64,000 bases of DNA from the NCBI RefSeq assembly GCF_001439805.1, contig NZ_JYLK01000012.1, positions 62,001 through 126,000 on the forward strand, in the 5' to 3' direction. Below, one piece after another: positions 55,547 to 64,000 of the stretch; position 1 is the first letter of the stretch, and every line of letters starts with the position of its first letter. Origin of the DNA: Pseudomonas trivialis. Its GTDB lineage: Bacteria > Pseudomonadota > Gammaproteobacteria > Pseudomonadales > Pseudomonadaceae. The position numbers and the translations under genes were made by a program. The notes under the pieces are model-generated. The model did not search any database, was not told the origin of the DNA, and worked only from the letters and a program-made list of their open reading frames with translations.

Positions 55547-57931
55547 TCAGGCCGGTAGTTTCTCCGGCGTGACACGGTCACGGCCGGCCTGTTTGGCCAG
55601 GTACACCGCCGAATCGGCGCGCAGCAGCAAGCCGTCGATGCCCTCATCGACACGCCAACTGGCCACGCCGAAACTGGCGGTCACCGTACCGACGGTATCC
55701 ATCGGTACGCTGCGCAACGATTCCCACAGTTCCATCGCCAGGCGGCAGGCCTGTTGGCCGTCGGTGCCGGGGCACAACACCATGAACTCTTCGCCCCCCA
55801 GGCGGCAGAACACATCGGTGCGGCGCAGGCGCTGGCCGATGCGCTTGCACAGTTCCTGCAGCACGCCGTCACCCACGGCATGGCCATAGCGGTCATTGAT
55901 GCGCTTGAAGTGGTCGATATCGAGCATGATCACCGACAACGCCCCCGACGTACGCCTGACGCGCACCATCTCGGCCTTGAGGCGGTCCTGGAAGTAACGA
56001 CGGTTGTGGATGCCGGTCAGGGAATCGGTGATGGACAACGCACGCAGTTCTTCTTCCACCCGTTTCAGATCGGAAATATCCGACACATAACCGTGCCACA
56101 GCGTGCCGCCTCCGGGTAACTCCTCCGGCGTGGCCTCGCCACGAATCCAGCGCAACCCGCGCTGCGGCAAGATCACCCGATACTCTTCACGCCAATGGCT
56201 CAACTGCACGGCCGACGAGCGAATCGAGGCGCGTATGCGTTCGACGTCCAGCGGATGGATACGCTCGAAGACCTTTTCCGCGTCCTGCTGCAGTACTCCT
56301 ACCTCGATTTCATAGATATCGCGCATGCCGTCGCTGGCATAAATGAAGCGCCACTCACCCCGGGGCTTGAGGGTGAACTGGAAAATCCCGCCGGGCACGT
56401 GGGCGCTGAGTTTTTTCAGCAGGCGATCGCGTGCAGCCAGCGCCTCGTAGGCGCGCTTTTGCTCGGTCACGTCGAGGTAGATCGCCAGGTGCCCCACCCA
56501 CAGGCCATGGTCATCGAGCAACGCGGTGCCAAGCATATTCACAATCAACTGGCTGCCATCTTCGCGGACCAGCGTCCATTCGCGCGCCTCGTGCAGGCTG
56601 TCCGGGCTCTGCACCAGCATGGCCTGGCTCGGCGGGATACGCTTGCCCAGCAGCAGGCTCACGCTCGCGGCACTGGCTTGCAGCTCCGACGCCAGGTGCA
56701 GGCTTTCGAGGGTGGCGCGCCCGACCACTTCGGCGGCCTTGAAGCCGAGCATTTGTTCAGCACCGGCGTTGAAGGTATTGATCACACCGCGCAGGTCGGT
56801 GGCGATGATGGCGACTTGAGTGGCGGCATTCAGCACGCTGCGCAGCTGGCTGTGGGCGCCGCGCAGTTCCTGCTCGCGCACGCGCAGTTGCACGGTGCGC
56901 TGCTCCACCAGTTTCAGCGCGCGCTGGCGCTGGCTGACCAATACGTAGAGCAAGGCGGCAACCAACAGGCTGAGCATCCCGCCCATGCTCAGGATGCTGG
57001 CCAGCGAAGAGCGGCTGGACCGGTCGAATACCTCGCTGGGACGCAGGGTCAGGGCGTAGACATGATCGCCCAGGGTCAAGCGGCGGGTAACGGTGAGGTC
57101 CCTGTCGCTCGGCGTGTTGCCGGACTCATACAGCATGCGTTGCTGCAGGTCGGAGGTGTCGACGATCTGCGTCACCAGATTATCGCGGTCGGGCCTGGGC
57201 AGGCCGTCGGCCACCAGCTGCCGCAGGCTGATCACAGCCATCACAAAGCCGAACGGCTCTGCTCCTGTCCGGGAAGCGACCGGCGCAACCAGCAGCACGC
57301 CCATCGCGTAGGCTGGCTCCACGCCCACCAGTTGCATGGGTTGGGACACTGCCAGCTTGCCGCTTTTCTGCGCCCGTTCAAGGGTCGAGCGCCGCAGGGG
57401 CTGGGCCAACAGGTCAAACCCCATGGGCGAGCCGAGCTGGCTCTGGGTCTGGTTGTACAGCACCGGCACGTATTCATCACGTTCAGCCGCCAGAGCCAGT
57501 TCGCCGACCGCATTGAGTTCACGGATGGCGAACGGCGTACCGAGCGCGCGCGAGATGTCCTGTTCAAACCGGCTGCGCTGCTCGCGCAAAACGCGAGGCG
57601 CCCACGCATAGGCGCGCGCGTGCAGCAGCAAGGGCTGGGCAAAACCGTCGAATTCTGCGCGGGTCACGTCTCGGGAATTGATGAAGAAACGTTGCAGGCT
57701 GCCCAGGCGTTGCTCCTGGTCCTCGAAGCGTTCCTGCAGGCGACTGAAGCGCTCGCTGACCAGCAATTGGAAGCGTTGGCGCACCTGCTGCCGATTGAGG
57801 TCGCAAGCGGCCCAGGCCACCACGAAGGTCAAGGCAATCCCTGCCAGGAACACCACCGACGCCACCAGCCAGGCGGATGCCTGCTCACTGATAAAGCCTA
57901 GTATTTTCGGGCGGACGGCTTGCAACGGCAT
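55547..57931 (-). CDS. CHASE-PAS-PAS-GGDEF diguanylate cyclase
   Basis: A 794-residue membrane sensor that makes cyclic di-GMP. The order is: TM helix (about 20-40), periplasmic CHASE domain (about 60-290, with AYAWAPRVLREQR), second TM helix (about 315-335), a PAS domain (VAIIATDLRGVINTFNAGAEQMLGF), a second PAS/PAC pair and the GGDEF domain. The active-site motif is RLGGEEF, catalytically competent in many cyclases, and an inhibitory RxxD site (RRTD) lies five residues before it, so product feedback is expected. The ATG at 57931 is preferred over a GTG three codons earlier. The ligand of the CHASE domain is unknown. Confidence 0.93.
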   Translation of the reverse strand: MPLQAVRPKILGFISEQASAWLVASVVFLAGIALTFVVAWAACDLNRQQVRQRFQLLVSERFSRLQERFEDQEQRLGSLQRFFINSRDVTRAEFDGFAQPLLLHARAYAWAPRVLREQRSRFEQDISRALGTPFAIRELNAVGELALAAERDEYVPVLYNQTQSQLGSPMGFDLLAQPLRRSTLERAQKSGKLAVSQPMQLVGVEPAYAMGVLLVAPVASRTGAEPFGFVMAVISLRQLVADGLPRPDRDNLVTQIVDTSDLQQRMLYESGNTPSDRDLTVTRRLTLGDHVYALTLRPSEVFDRSSRSSLASILSMGGMLSLLVAALLYVLVSQRQRALKLVEQRTVQLRVREQELRGAHSQLRSVLNAATQVAIIATDLRGVINTFNAGAEQMLGFKAAEVVGRATLESLHLASELQASAASVSLLLGKRIPPSQAMLVQSPDSLHEAREWTLVREDGSQLIVNMLGTALLDDHGLWVGHLAIYLDVTEQKRAYEALAARDRLLKKLSAHVPGGIFQFTLKPRGEWRFIYASDGMRDIYEIEVGVLQQDAEKVFERIHPLDVERIRASIRSSAVQLSHWREEYRVILPQRGLRWIRGEATPEELPGGGTLWHGYVSDISDLKRVEEELRALSITDSLTGIHNRRYFQDRLKAEMVRVRRTSGALSVIMLDIDHFKRINDRYGHAVGDGVLQELCKRIGQRLRRTDVFCRLGGEEFMVLCPGTDGQQACRLAMELWESLRSVPMDTVGTVTASFGVASWRVDEGIDGLLLRADSAVYLAKQAGRDRVTPEKLPA

Positions 57932-58020
57932 GGACAACACTCAAGACGCCAACGTGCGGGGGTGTCACGTTGGCCAGGCCTTAGTTATAGCCATAGGCCC
58001 GGGGTTTGACCAGCCTCAAA

Positions 58021-58056
58021 CCACGGCAGGCGCAAGTAAGCTTGCGCCTGCCGTGG
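58021..58056. terminator. Perfect 36-base palindromic hairpin after rlmKL
   Basis: CCACGGCAGGCGCAAG and its exact complement form a 16-bp stem around TAAG, starting 11 bases past the rlmKL stop. On the reverse strand it is followed by GTTTGAGG, a weak T tract, so it is a likely terminator or RNA-stabilising end of that transcript. Confidence 0.65.
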
Positions 58057-58067
58057 ACACGCATCAA

Positions 58068-60332
58068 TCAACGTGCGGTGATTTTCCAGGCGCGGTGGAT
58101 CTTGGCGTTGCGCGCAAAATCCGGGTCGAGGGTCTTGTCGCTGATGTCCTCGACGGCGTAGCGCTCGCTGAGGTTGTCCTCGAGCACGAACTTGCGGAAG
58201 TTGTTCGAAAAATACAGCACGCCGCCCGGTGCCAGGCGCGCCATGGCCAGGTCGAGCAACTGCACGTGGTCGCGCTGTACGTCGAAGATGCCTTCCATGC
58301 GCTTGGAGTTGGAGAAGGTCGGCGGGTCGATGAAGATCAGGTCGAACTCATCGCGGCTCGCCTCCAGCCACGCCATCACATCGCCCTGCTCCAGGCGGTT
58401 CTTGTCGGAGAAGCCATTGAGCGAGAAGTTGCGACGCGCCCAGTCCAGGTAGGTCTTGGACAGGTCGACGCTGGTGGTGCTGCGCGCGCCACCCTTGGCG
58501 GCGTGCACGCTGGCGGTGGCGGTGTAGCAATACAGATTGAGAAAGCGCTTGCCGGCCGCTTCCTTCTGAATGCGCATGCGCATCGGACGGTGGTCGAGGA
58601 ACAGGCCGGTGTCCAGGTAATCGGTGAGGTTGACCAGCAGCTTCACGCCGCCTTCGCTGACCTCGGTGAACTTGCCCTGGGCGCTCTGGCGCTCGTACTG
58701 CCTGGTGCCGCTCTGGCGCTCGCGACGCTTGACCACCACGCGGCTCTTGTCGATGTTGAGCGCCTGGGGAATCGCGGCCAGGGCATCGAACATGCGTGCC
58801 GAGGCTTTTTCCGGGTCGATGGACTTGGGCGCGGCGTATTCCTGCACATGGACCCAGTCGTGGTACAGGTCGATGGCCATGGAGTATTCCGGCATATCGG
58901 CGTCGTACACGCGGTAGCAATCCACGCCTTCACGCTTGGCCCACTTGCCCAGCAACTTGAGGTTCTTTTGCAGGCGGTTGGCGAACATCTGCCCGCCTTC
59001 GCTCAGGCGTGCCTGCTCGACGACCGGGGCCGGGGCCGGTTTGATCGGGTTGCCGTTCTTATTGTACTGGCGCTCCTGCGGCTCGACCGGGGCCTGGTCG
59101 TAAGCGGCCTGCTCGCGCTCGGCCTGACGCTGCTCCGGGGTGCGCCGCTCGCCGGTGACGAACTGATCCGGGTTGACCTTGATCAGCAGCAGCTTGCACG
59201 GCAGTGCGCCGTTCCAGAACGAATACTGTTTGTGGCTGCGGATGCCCATGCGCTTGCCCAGGTCCGGCGCGCCGGTGAATACCGCCGCTTCCCAGCCCAT
59301 GCAGGCCTGACGCAGACGCTCGCCAAGGTTCTGGTAGAGGTACAACAGGCTGGCTTCGTCACCCAGGCGCTCGCCGTAGGGCGGGTTGCAGATCACCAGG
59401 CCTTTCTGGTTCTGGTCCGGACGCGGCTCGAAGGTGCCGACTTCGCCCTGATACACCTTGATCCAGTGGCTCAGGCCAGCGCGTTCGATGTTGTTGCGTG
59501 CCGGCTGGATCAGGCGCGGGTCGGCTTCGTAGCCACGCACCCACAGCGGCGGTTTGTTCATGCCGATGGCGGCACGCTCCGACGCTTCGGTGTGAAGTTT
59601 CTTCCACAGCGCCGGCACGTGGCCGAGCCAGGTGGTGAAGCCCCACAATTCGCGATTGAGGTTGGGCGCCATGTCGGCGGCAATCATCGCGCCTTCGACG
59701 AGGAAGGTGCCCACACCGCACATCGGGTCGGTCAGCGCGCCGCCCTCAGCGGCAATGCGCGGCCAGCCGGCGCGAATCAGGATGGCGGCCGCGAGGTTTT
59801 CCTTCAGCGGCGCCGCGCCCTGCTGCAGGCGATAACCGCGCTGGTGCAGGCTGTGGCCGGACAGGTCGAGGGAGAGGATGGCTTCGCCACGGTCCAGGCG
59901 CAGGTGGATACGCAGGTCCGGGTTGATCTTGTCGATGGACGGCCGTTCGCCGGTGGGGGTGCGCAGTTTGTCGACAATCGCATCCTTGACCTTCAGCGCG
60001 CCGAAGTGGGTGTTGTCGATGCCCGAGCCGTGGCCGCTGAATTCCACGGCGAGGGTGCCCTCGGGGACCATGTGCTCGGCCCATTCGATGTCGAGCACGC
60101 CGTGGTAGAGGTCTTCGGCGTCCTTCATCGGGAAGCGCTTGAGCACCAGCAGCACGCGGTTGGCCAGACGCGACCAGAGGCACAGGCGGTAGGCGGTCTC
60201 CATGTCGGCCATGCCGCGCACCGCCGAGGTGTGCTCGCGGGCTTCCTCAAGGCCAAGCCCGACGGCTTCCTCGATCAGCAGGCCTTCAAGGCCCTTGGGG
60301 CAAGTGAGGAAGAGTTCAAAACGGTCCGACAT
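58068..60332 (-). CDS. rlmL: Bifunctional 23S rRNA methyltransferase RlmK/RlmL
   Basis: A 754-residue fusion enzyme modifying 23S rRNA. The N-terminal THUMP domain (about 45-160) precedes the RlmL part with the SAM motif DPMCGVGTFLVEGA and catalytic VICNPPYGERLG, which makes m2G2445. The C-terminal RlmK part has FLNLYCYTATASVHAA and the FIDPPTFSNSKRM motif and makes m7G2069. The start is the ATG at 60332 (MSDRFELFLTCPKGLE). It is monocistronic, upstream of a hairpin terminator and divergent from rmf. An 893-codon antisense frame is a shadow. Confidence 0.96.
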   Translation of the reverse strand: MSDRFELFLTCPKGLEGLLIEEAVGLGLEEAREHTSAVRGMADMETAYRLCLWSRLANRVLLVLKRFPMKDAEDLYHGVLDIEWAEHMVPEGTLAVEFSGHGSGIDNTHFGALKVKDAIVDKLRTPTGERPSIDKINPDLRIHLRLDRGEAILSLDLSGHSLHQRGYRLQQGAAPLKENLAAAILIRAGWPRIAAEGGALTDPMCGVGTFLVEGAMIAADMAPNLNRELWGFTTWLGHVPALWKKLHTEASERAAIGMNKPPLWVRGYEADPRLIQPARNNIERAGLSHWIKVYQGEVGTFEPRPDQNQKGLVICNPPYGERLGDEASLLYLYQNLGERLRQACMGWEAAVFTGAPDLGKRMGIRSHKQYSFWNGALPCKLLLIKVNPDQFVTGERRTPEQRQAEREQAAYDQAPVEPQERQYNKNGNPIKPAPAPVVEQARLSEGGQMFANRLQKNLKLLGKWAKREGVDCYRVYDADMPEYSMAIDLYHDWVHVQEYAAPKSIDPEKASARMFDALAAIPQALNIDKSRVVVKRRERQSGTRQYERQSAQGKFTEVSEGGVKLLVNLTDYLDTGLFLDHRPMRMRIQKEAAGKRFLNLYCYTATASVHAAKGGARSTTSVDLSKTYLDWARRNFSLNGFSDKNRLEQGDVMAWLEASRDEFDLIFIDPPTFSNSKRMEGIFDVQRDHVQLLDLAMARLAPGGVLYFSNNFRKFVLEDNLSERYAVEDISDKTLDPDFARNAKIHRAWKITAR

Positions 60333-60864
60333 GGGGCATTCCAGGCTTTTCAGCAATAAATGAACGGGCGACGCATCGCCGGTTCGGTTTTCAATCAAGC
60401 ACTTTTCTTGAAGAGTGCTCGCGTGGCACGAATGTGCCGTCCCACCCCGGCGATAGGGCCCGTGGGCCCTGAATGCAGAGGCAGATCAATAATGTTAGGC
60501 AACAAAAAGAAATATTCCGACCCTTCGTCGAATAATAACCGACTGCAACGGGCGGGCATTCTCACCTGGGGATTGCACCCATGGCCTGCGCGGGGCACAT
60601 CATAGCTGGCTTTGCCGATAAAAAGGGGCGAAAAGCCATCCCAGCTTATGGCTATAGCATCCAAAACGTTACGTGCTTATGACAAAACGATCATTGAATC
60701 CATGTGACCTATTGGTTAGAACTCAACACAGGTTGGCGCCGTAACGACGCCGACACACAGGCTCGCCACGCCGGCAGCGAGCCCACCAACGGCAGAAAAA
60801 CTCTGCCCGGCCCCAGACGAGGCCGAAGGATATCTAGACAGTCAACCAGTGAGGGAAACACCCT
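60333..60864. other. rlmKL-rmf divergent spacer
   Basis: No gene is supported. A 37-codon frame (60492-60605) has no family features. The part nearer rmf (60720-60840) has two hairpins, one of GGCTCGC paired with GCGAGCC (near 60762-60785), and probably is the rmf leader, where starvation control could act. A weak promoter candidate TTGAAT / TTAGAA lies near 60695-60722. Confidence 0.45.
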
Positions 60865-61080
60865 ATGAGAAGACTTAAGCGTGATCCGTTGGAAAGAGCA
60901 TTTTTACGCGGATATCAATATGGCGTTCATGGCAAATCCCGTGAGCTTTGCCCATTTACTCTACCGTCGGTACGCCAAGCCTGGATCAACGGCTGGCGAG
61001 AAGGACGCGGCGACAACTGGGACGGTATGACTGGCACTGCGGGCATCCACAGACTCAACGAACTTCACGCCGTCGGCTAA
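60865..61080 (+). CDS. rmf: Ribosome modulation factor
   Basis: A 71-residue basic protein matching RMF throughout its first 50 residues: MRRLKRDPLERAFLRGYQYG, then CPFTLPSVRQAWINGWREGR. In stationary phase RMF converts 70S ribosomes to inactive 100S dimers. The ATG at 60865 has GAGGGAA upstream. It stands alone between its own leader and a terminator. The tail is longer than in E. coli, as usual for Pseudomonas. Confidence 0.95.
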   Translation: MRRLKRDPLERAFLRGYQYGVHGKSRELCPFTLPSVRQAWINGWREGRGDNWDGMTGTAGIHRLNELHAVG

Positions 61081-61165
61081 TCAGGGCATCTAATTCCGAC
61101 CTGCCACCTTTGACTATGTAACGACTTAACCACGCACGCCTGACCCAGGCGGCGGGCTTCGGCCC

Positions 61166-61193
61166 AAGGGCTCCTTTATGGAGCCCTTTTTAT
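61166..61193 (+). terminator. Rho-independent terminator after rmf
   Basis: AAGGGCTCC (61166-61174) and GGAGCCCTT (61180-61188) form a perfect 9-bp stem with a five-base loop and run into TTTTTAT. Confidence 0.9.
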
Positions 61194-61250
61194 TGGATGG
61201 CAAAACCCATTGAGGCTACTAATTTTTGTGGATTGCCCTATTGCCCGCTC

Positions 61251-61385
61251 TGTGGCGAGCAGGCTTGTCCTGCGTTGGGTTGCGCAGCAGCCCCAAAACC
61301 GGACACTCGGTTCCAACTGAAAGAACGCAGCGTCATGACTGGGTCTGCTGCGCAGACCAGCGCGGGGCAAGCCCGCTCGCCACAA
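61251..61385. repeat. REPIN overlapping the end of pyrD
   Basis: Arms TGTGGCGAGCAGGCTTGTCC and GGGGCAAGCCCGCTCGCCAC face each other about 90 bases apart. The right arm and part of the centre are within the pyrD reading frame on the other strand. Confidence 0.88.
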
Positions 61386-62388
61386 TGGCATCCACCGACT
61401 CGCGAATCAGCGCCGGGCCCTTGTAGATAAAGCCGGAGTACAGCTGCACCAGGCTGGCGCCGGCGGCGATTTTTTCGGCAGCGTGCTTGCCCTCGGTAAT
61501 GCCGCCCACGGCGATGATCGGCAAACGCCCGGCCAGCTCGGCCGCCAGCACCTTGACGATGTGGGTGCTCTGCTCGCGCACCGGTGCGCCCGAGAGCCCC
61601 CCTGCTTCATCCCCATGGGCCAGACCTTCGACACCTGCGCGGCTCAGGGTAGTATTGGTCGCGATCACCGCATCCATCCCCGAATCCACCAGAGCCTGGG
61701 CCACCAGCACGGTCTCTGCGTCGCTCATGTCCGGGGCAATCTTGATTGCCAGCGGCACGCGCTTGCCATGCCGCACGGCCAGGTCTTCCTGGCGCTGGCG
61801 CAGGGCTTCGAGCAATTGTTTGAGCGAATCACCGAACTGCAGGCTGCGCAGGCCCGGCGTGTTGGGGGAACTGACGTTGACGGTGACGTAGCTGGCGTGG
61901 GCGTAGACCTTGTCCAGGCAGATGAGGTAGTCATCCACCGCACGCTCGACCGGGGTGTCGAAGTTCTTGCCGATATTGATGCCCAGGATGCCCTTGTACT
62001 TCGCCGCCTGAACCCGCGACAGCAGGTGATCGACGCCCAGGTTGTTAAAGCCCATGCGGTTGATGATCGCCTCGGCTTCCGGCAGGCGGAAAATGCGCGG
62101 TTTGGGGTTGCCCGGCTGCGGCCGTGGGGTCACGGTGCCGATTTCGACAAAGCCAAAACCCAACTGGGCAAAGCCATCGATGGCGGCGCCGTTCTTGTCC
62201 AGACCGGCTGCCAGCCCGACCGGGTTGGGAAACTCGAGCCCCATCACCGACACCGGCATTTTCGCCGGCGCCTTGCAGACCAGGCCATTGAGCCCCAGAC
62301 GGCCGCCGGCACCGATCAGGTCCAGGGACAGATCGTGGGAGGTTTCCGGGGAGAGTTTGAACAACAGCTGGCGGGCCAGGTTATACAT
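61333..62388 (-). CDS. pyrD: Dihydroorotate dehydrogenase (quinone), class 2
   Basis: A 351-residue membrane-associated flavoprotein of pyrimidine synthesis that oxidises dihydroorotate with quinone. The N-terminal helix (MYNLARQLLFKLSPETSHDL) is the class 2 membrane anchor; FMN and substrate motifs are GLAAGLDKNG, INRMGFNN, NVSSPNTPG (catalytic serine near 174) and AVGGITEGKHAAEK. The final 16 or so residues (from VASGLAPRW to the stop) are encoded by REP sequence, which appears to have replaced or extended the normal tail. Confidence 0.96.
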   Translation of the reverse strand: MYNLARQLLFKLSPETSHDLSLDLIGAGGRLGLNGLVCKAPAKMPVSVMGLEFPNPVGLAAGLDKNGAAIDGFAQLGFGFVEIGTVTPRPQPGNPKPRIFRLPEAEAIINRMGFNNLGVDHLLSRVQAAKYKGILGINIGKNFDTPVERAVDDYLICLDKVYAHASYVTVNVSSPNTPGLRSLQFGDSLKQLLEALRQRQEDLAVRHGKRVPLAIKIAPDMSDAETVLVAQALVDSGMDAVIATNTTLSRAGVEGLAHGDEAGGLSGAPVREQSTHIVKVLAAELAGRLPIIAVGGITEGKHAAEKIAAGASLVQLYSGFIYKGPALIRESVDAIVASGLAPRWSAQQTQS

Positions 62389-62473
62389 GGGCGGGCTAGA
62401 CTCGGATGGCGGCGAAAGGTGGCGCGATTATAGCCGGGGTAACCGCCCGCGTGCGAGGCGTGCCGCCCAATCG

Positions 62474-62935
62474 TCAGTGACGCAGTGCGACCAGCGCCTC
62501 ATACTGGGCCCAGATTTTTTGCGCATATTGCTCGCGCAATGCATCACGCTCCGGACCCGACCCAGGTCCCGCGTTGTAGGAACCCACGGCCGTCCAGTTG
62601 TAACCGAACCGCTGGATAAATTCGGCGAGGATCGAAGCGCCCACTTCCACCGACAAACAGGGCTCGCTTAGCAACCGTTCTTCGGTAATGCCCTGTTTGA
62701 GCAAGCGCGGCAGGTGCATGCTGTTGATCTGCATCAAGCCGATATCGCGGCTGCCATCGCTGTTAGCCTTGTTCATCGCGTTCGCGCGGTATCCCGACTC
62801 CACGGCCGCGATGGCCTGCAGCAGTTCCGGTTCAATGTCGTAGCGACCGGCCACGTCTTCCCAGCAATCGGCCCAGGCCGGGCTGCTGACCAGCACCGCA
62901 CTCAACACGACGCTGCTGGTCATGCGTTTAATCAT
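62474..62935 (-). CDS. IagB-like lytic transglycosylase
   Basis: A 153-residue secreted enzyme with a signal peptide (MIKRMTSSVVLSAVLVSSPAWA) and a compact SLT domain: catalytic glutamate in IAAVESGYRANA, then DIGLMQINSMHLPRL and VGSYNAGPGSG. Length and layout match IagB/IpgF, the specialised enzymes that open peptidoglycan for type III secretion systems. The ATG at 62935 has AGGTG upstream and overlaps by 8 bases the end of the regulator gene before it. The HilA-like neighbour and a secretin nearby strengthen the assignment. Confidence 0.88.
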   Translation of the reverse strand: MIKRMTSSVVLSAVLVSSPAWADCWEDVAGRYDIEPELLQAIAAVESGYRANAMNKANSDGSRDIGLMQINSMHLPRLLKQGITEERLLSEPCLSVEVGASILAEFIQRFGYNWTAVGSYNAGPGSGPERDALREQYAQKIWAQYEALVALRH

Positions 62936-63323
62936 GCTGCACCTGGCCACAGGCCGAGCAGAGACGCTGCTCGCGCGCGCCTTCCCACAGCGGCCTGCGC
63001 TGGACGTTCACAGGACACGTGAAACGATAGCCTTTGCCATAAATCGTCTTGATAAAGCCCTTGTCGGTCTTCAAGTGTTTGCGCAGCGCATAAATGCAGC
63101 GGGTCAGCGACTCCTCGGACACCTCTCTACGGGGCCAGGCCGACTCCAGCAAATGGTCCTTGGTCATCAACGCACCGCCGGATGCCAGCAGCAATCGCAG
63201 CACATGCCACTCTTTGGGCGGCAATTGAAGGTCCACATTCTGCCCGGTCAACCGGCCATAGCCATGCAAGGTCCACCCCGCAAACACCCATGAGGTTGTC
63301 AGCTCATCATTTGCGATGGCCAT
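62928..63323 (-). CDS. HilA/CadC-type winged-helix regulator
   Basis: A 131-residue protein consisting mainly of an OmpR/PhoB-type winged helix (LQLPPKEWHVLRLLLASGGALMTKDHLLE ... VSEESLTRCIYALRKHLK ... IKTIYGKGYRFTC, given in parts). It has no receiver domain, as in HilA and CadC, but also lacks the long C-terminal part of HilA; the end has a CSACGQ pair of cysteines. A start at 63323 (MAIANDEL, with GAGGTG five bases before it) is preferred to the ATG at 63341, which has no ribosome site. It overlaps the IagB-like gene, the same order as hilA-iagB in Salmonella. Confidence 0.8.
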   Translation of the reverse strand: MAIANDELTTSWVFAGWTLHGYGRLTGQNVDLQLPPKEWHVLRLLLASGGALMTKDHLLESAWPRREVSEESLTRCIYALRKHLKTDKGFIKTIYGKGYRFTCPVNVQRRPLWEGAREQRLCSACGQVQHD

Positions 63324-63489
63324 GGGCACCTCGGTATCCATTTACTGACATTGAATTTCTTGCTTCCTGAATCCACCGATACGGCAACAGCAGGACTATA
63401 AAAACCTGATCGCCGAACGGAGCTAGGAAACTGCCTATGCACTTGAGGATTTCGAGAGTCACTACGTAGGACTTTTCGCCAAGCAGAGG

Positions 63490-64000
63490 TCACTCAATGG
63501 CCTCGGGGCCTGCGCGCATAAAGGCACGCTGCACCCGCTCGTATTGAGCCTCAGTCAGTGGCGGCGGTCCTACGGTGCCTGCCAGCAGCTTCGGCTCGCC
63601 ACCCACCGCGCGCGCCTGGATCACGAACAGGCGCACCTGGGCACCACGAACGCGGCGCGCGCCTTCGTCATCGCGGCGAAAAGTCCCAAGCCACAGGCGC
63701 CGGCCCTGAGGCACCCGCACCACCGTGCTGATCGCGATGCGGCCCACCGCCGCTGCCGAACCTGGCGTGAGCTTGCCGGCCATGGGCCGCCCATCTTCCA
63801 GGTTCAGTTGCATTTCGATCTGGCTCGCATCGGCAAAACGCGGCAGCACACTGGCTTCGGTGCGATAGCGCACCGGCTGCCACTGAGCGTCGTCTTGCGC
63901 GGATTTGGGCAGGTAAAACGTGTGGGCGTCATGGAACACCGCCGGGACGTTTTCCTGGGTAAGGATCACTGGAAACGCCACCACCCTGGCCTTGCGACGA
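63490..64000 (-). CDS. Probable type III secretion outer-membrane secretin, C-terminal part (partial)
   Basis: The last ~170 codons of a protein whose start is beyond the window. The visible part reads like the secretin domain of YscC/EscC/InvG proteins: VAFPVILTQENVPAVFHDAHTFYL, then VLPRF ... QIEMQLNLEDGRPM, AVGRIAISTVVRVPQGRRLWLGTF and a short C-terminal tail. Secretins form the outer-membrane ring for type III export. It is on the same strand as the HilA-like and IagB-like genes, 166 bases upstream of them. The family call is by pattern only and moderate in strength. Confidence 0.65.
   Translation of the reverse strand, partial: RRKARVVAFPVILTQENVPAVFHDAHTFYLPKSAQDDAQWQPVRYRTEASVLPRFADASQIEMQLNLEDGRPMAGKLTPGSAAAVGRIAISTVVRVPQGRRLWLGTFRRDDEGARRVRGAQVRLFVIQARAVGGEPKLLAGTVGPPPLTEAQYERVQRAFMRAGPEAIE

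Noticed and set aside
60492..60605. A 37-codon frame in the rlmKL-rmf spacer
   Set aside because: No family features, no good ribosome site and no conserved neighbour relation.

Overview
The window looks like a chromosome segment of a fluorescent-group Pseudomonas. Coding sequence is GC-rich, and the housekeeping order dnaX-ybaB / 4.5S RNA / zinc peptidase-ligA-zipA-smc-GntR / xdhABC-guaD, and later yggL-dacB-rlmKL-rmf-pyrD, is Pseudomonas-like. The spacers carry many REP/REPIN palindromes of the kind abundant in P. fluorescens relatives. I had the sequence and its translations only; no database search was made.

Layout. 1-7.7 kb: a cut zinc-free MDR oxidoreductase, ybaB, dnaX, an amino-acid-type binding protein, an EamA permease with a divergent LysR regulator, then a signal-less muramidase followed by a secreted SH3-like protein. 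7.86-13.54 kb: a small integrated island inside the 4.5S RNA gene (ffs), bounded by a perfect 42-bp direct repeat. Its phage functions are decayed (an integrase N-terminus next to the right repeat, a Bro-N antirepressor with a stop and two frameshifts), but it keeps a lipoprotein gene and an intact two-gene operon: a small acidic unknown protein plus a complete UvrD-like SF1A helicase. This operon is the best candidate for an undescribed, probably defence-type, system. 13.5-22.7 kb: ffs and the core replication/division genes. 22.7-32 kb: purine catabolism (xdhABC, guaD) behind a sigma-70 promoter with a 17-bp tandem direct repeat, then a GntR regulator, a BenE-type transporter and an Lrp regulator. 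32.3-37.7 kb: HAD phosphatase, GABA-type aminotransferase, D-2-hydroxyacid dehydrogenase and semialdehyde dehydrogenase.

37.9-50.0 kb is a divergent catabolic cluster. Leftward run an ArgE-like deacylase, a complete Dpp-type ABC importer, an FAD amine oxidase and a type II HAD hydrolase; rightward run a GNAT protein, a cupin and an aldehyde dehydrogenase. A plausible logic is import, deacylation, amine oxidation and aldehyde oxidation, but the substrate is unknown and no regulator lies in the cluster. 50-51.8 kb is mostly repeats around a DUF6124 gene. 51.8-62.4 kb: FAD oxidoreductase, yggL, dacB, a CHASE-PAS-GGDEF cyclase, rlmKL, rmf and pyrD. 62.5-64 kb: an IagB-like lytic transglycosylase, a HilA-like regulator and the C-terminal part of a secretin, apparently the edge of an SPI-1-like type III secretion locus.

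Four spacers (29.1-29.5, 35.5-36.3, 50.0-50.3, 51.3-51.7 kb) share pieces of one large composite repeat, in one case arranged as an ~800-bp near-palindrome centred on a REPIN. REP sequence also supplies the last codons and stop of xdhB and pyrD.
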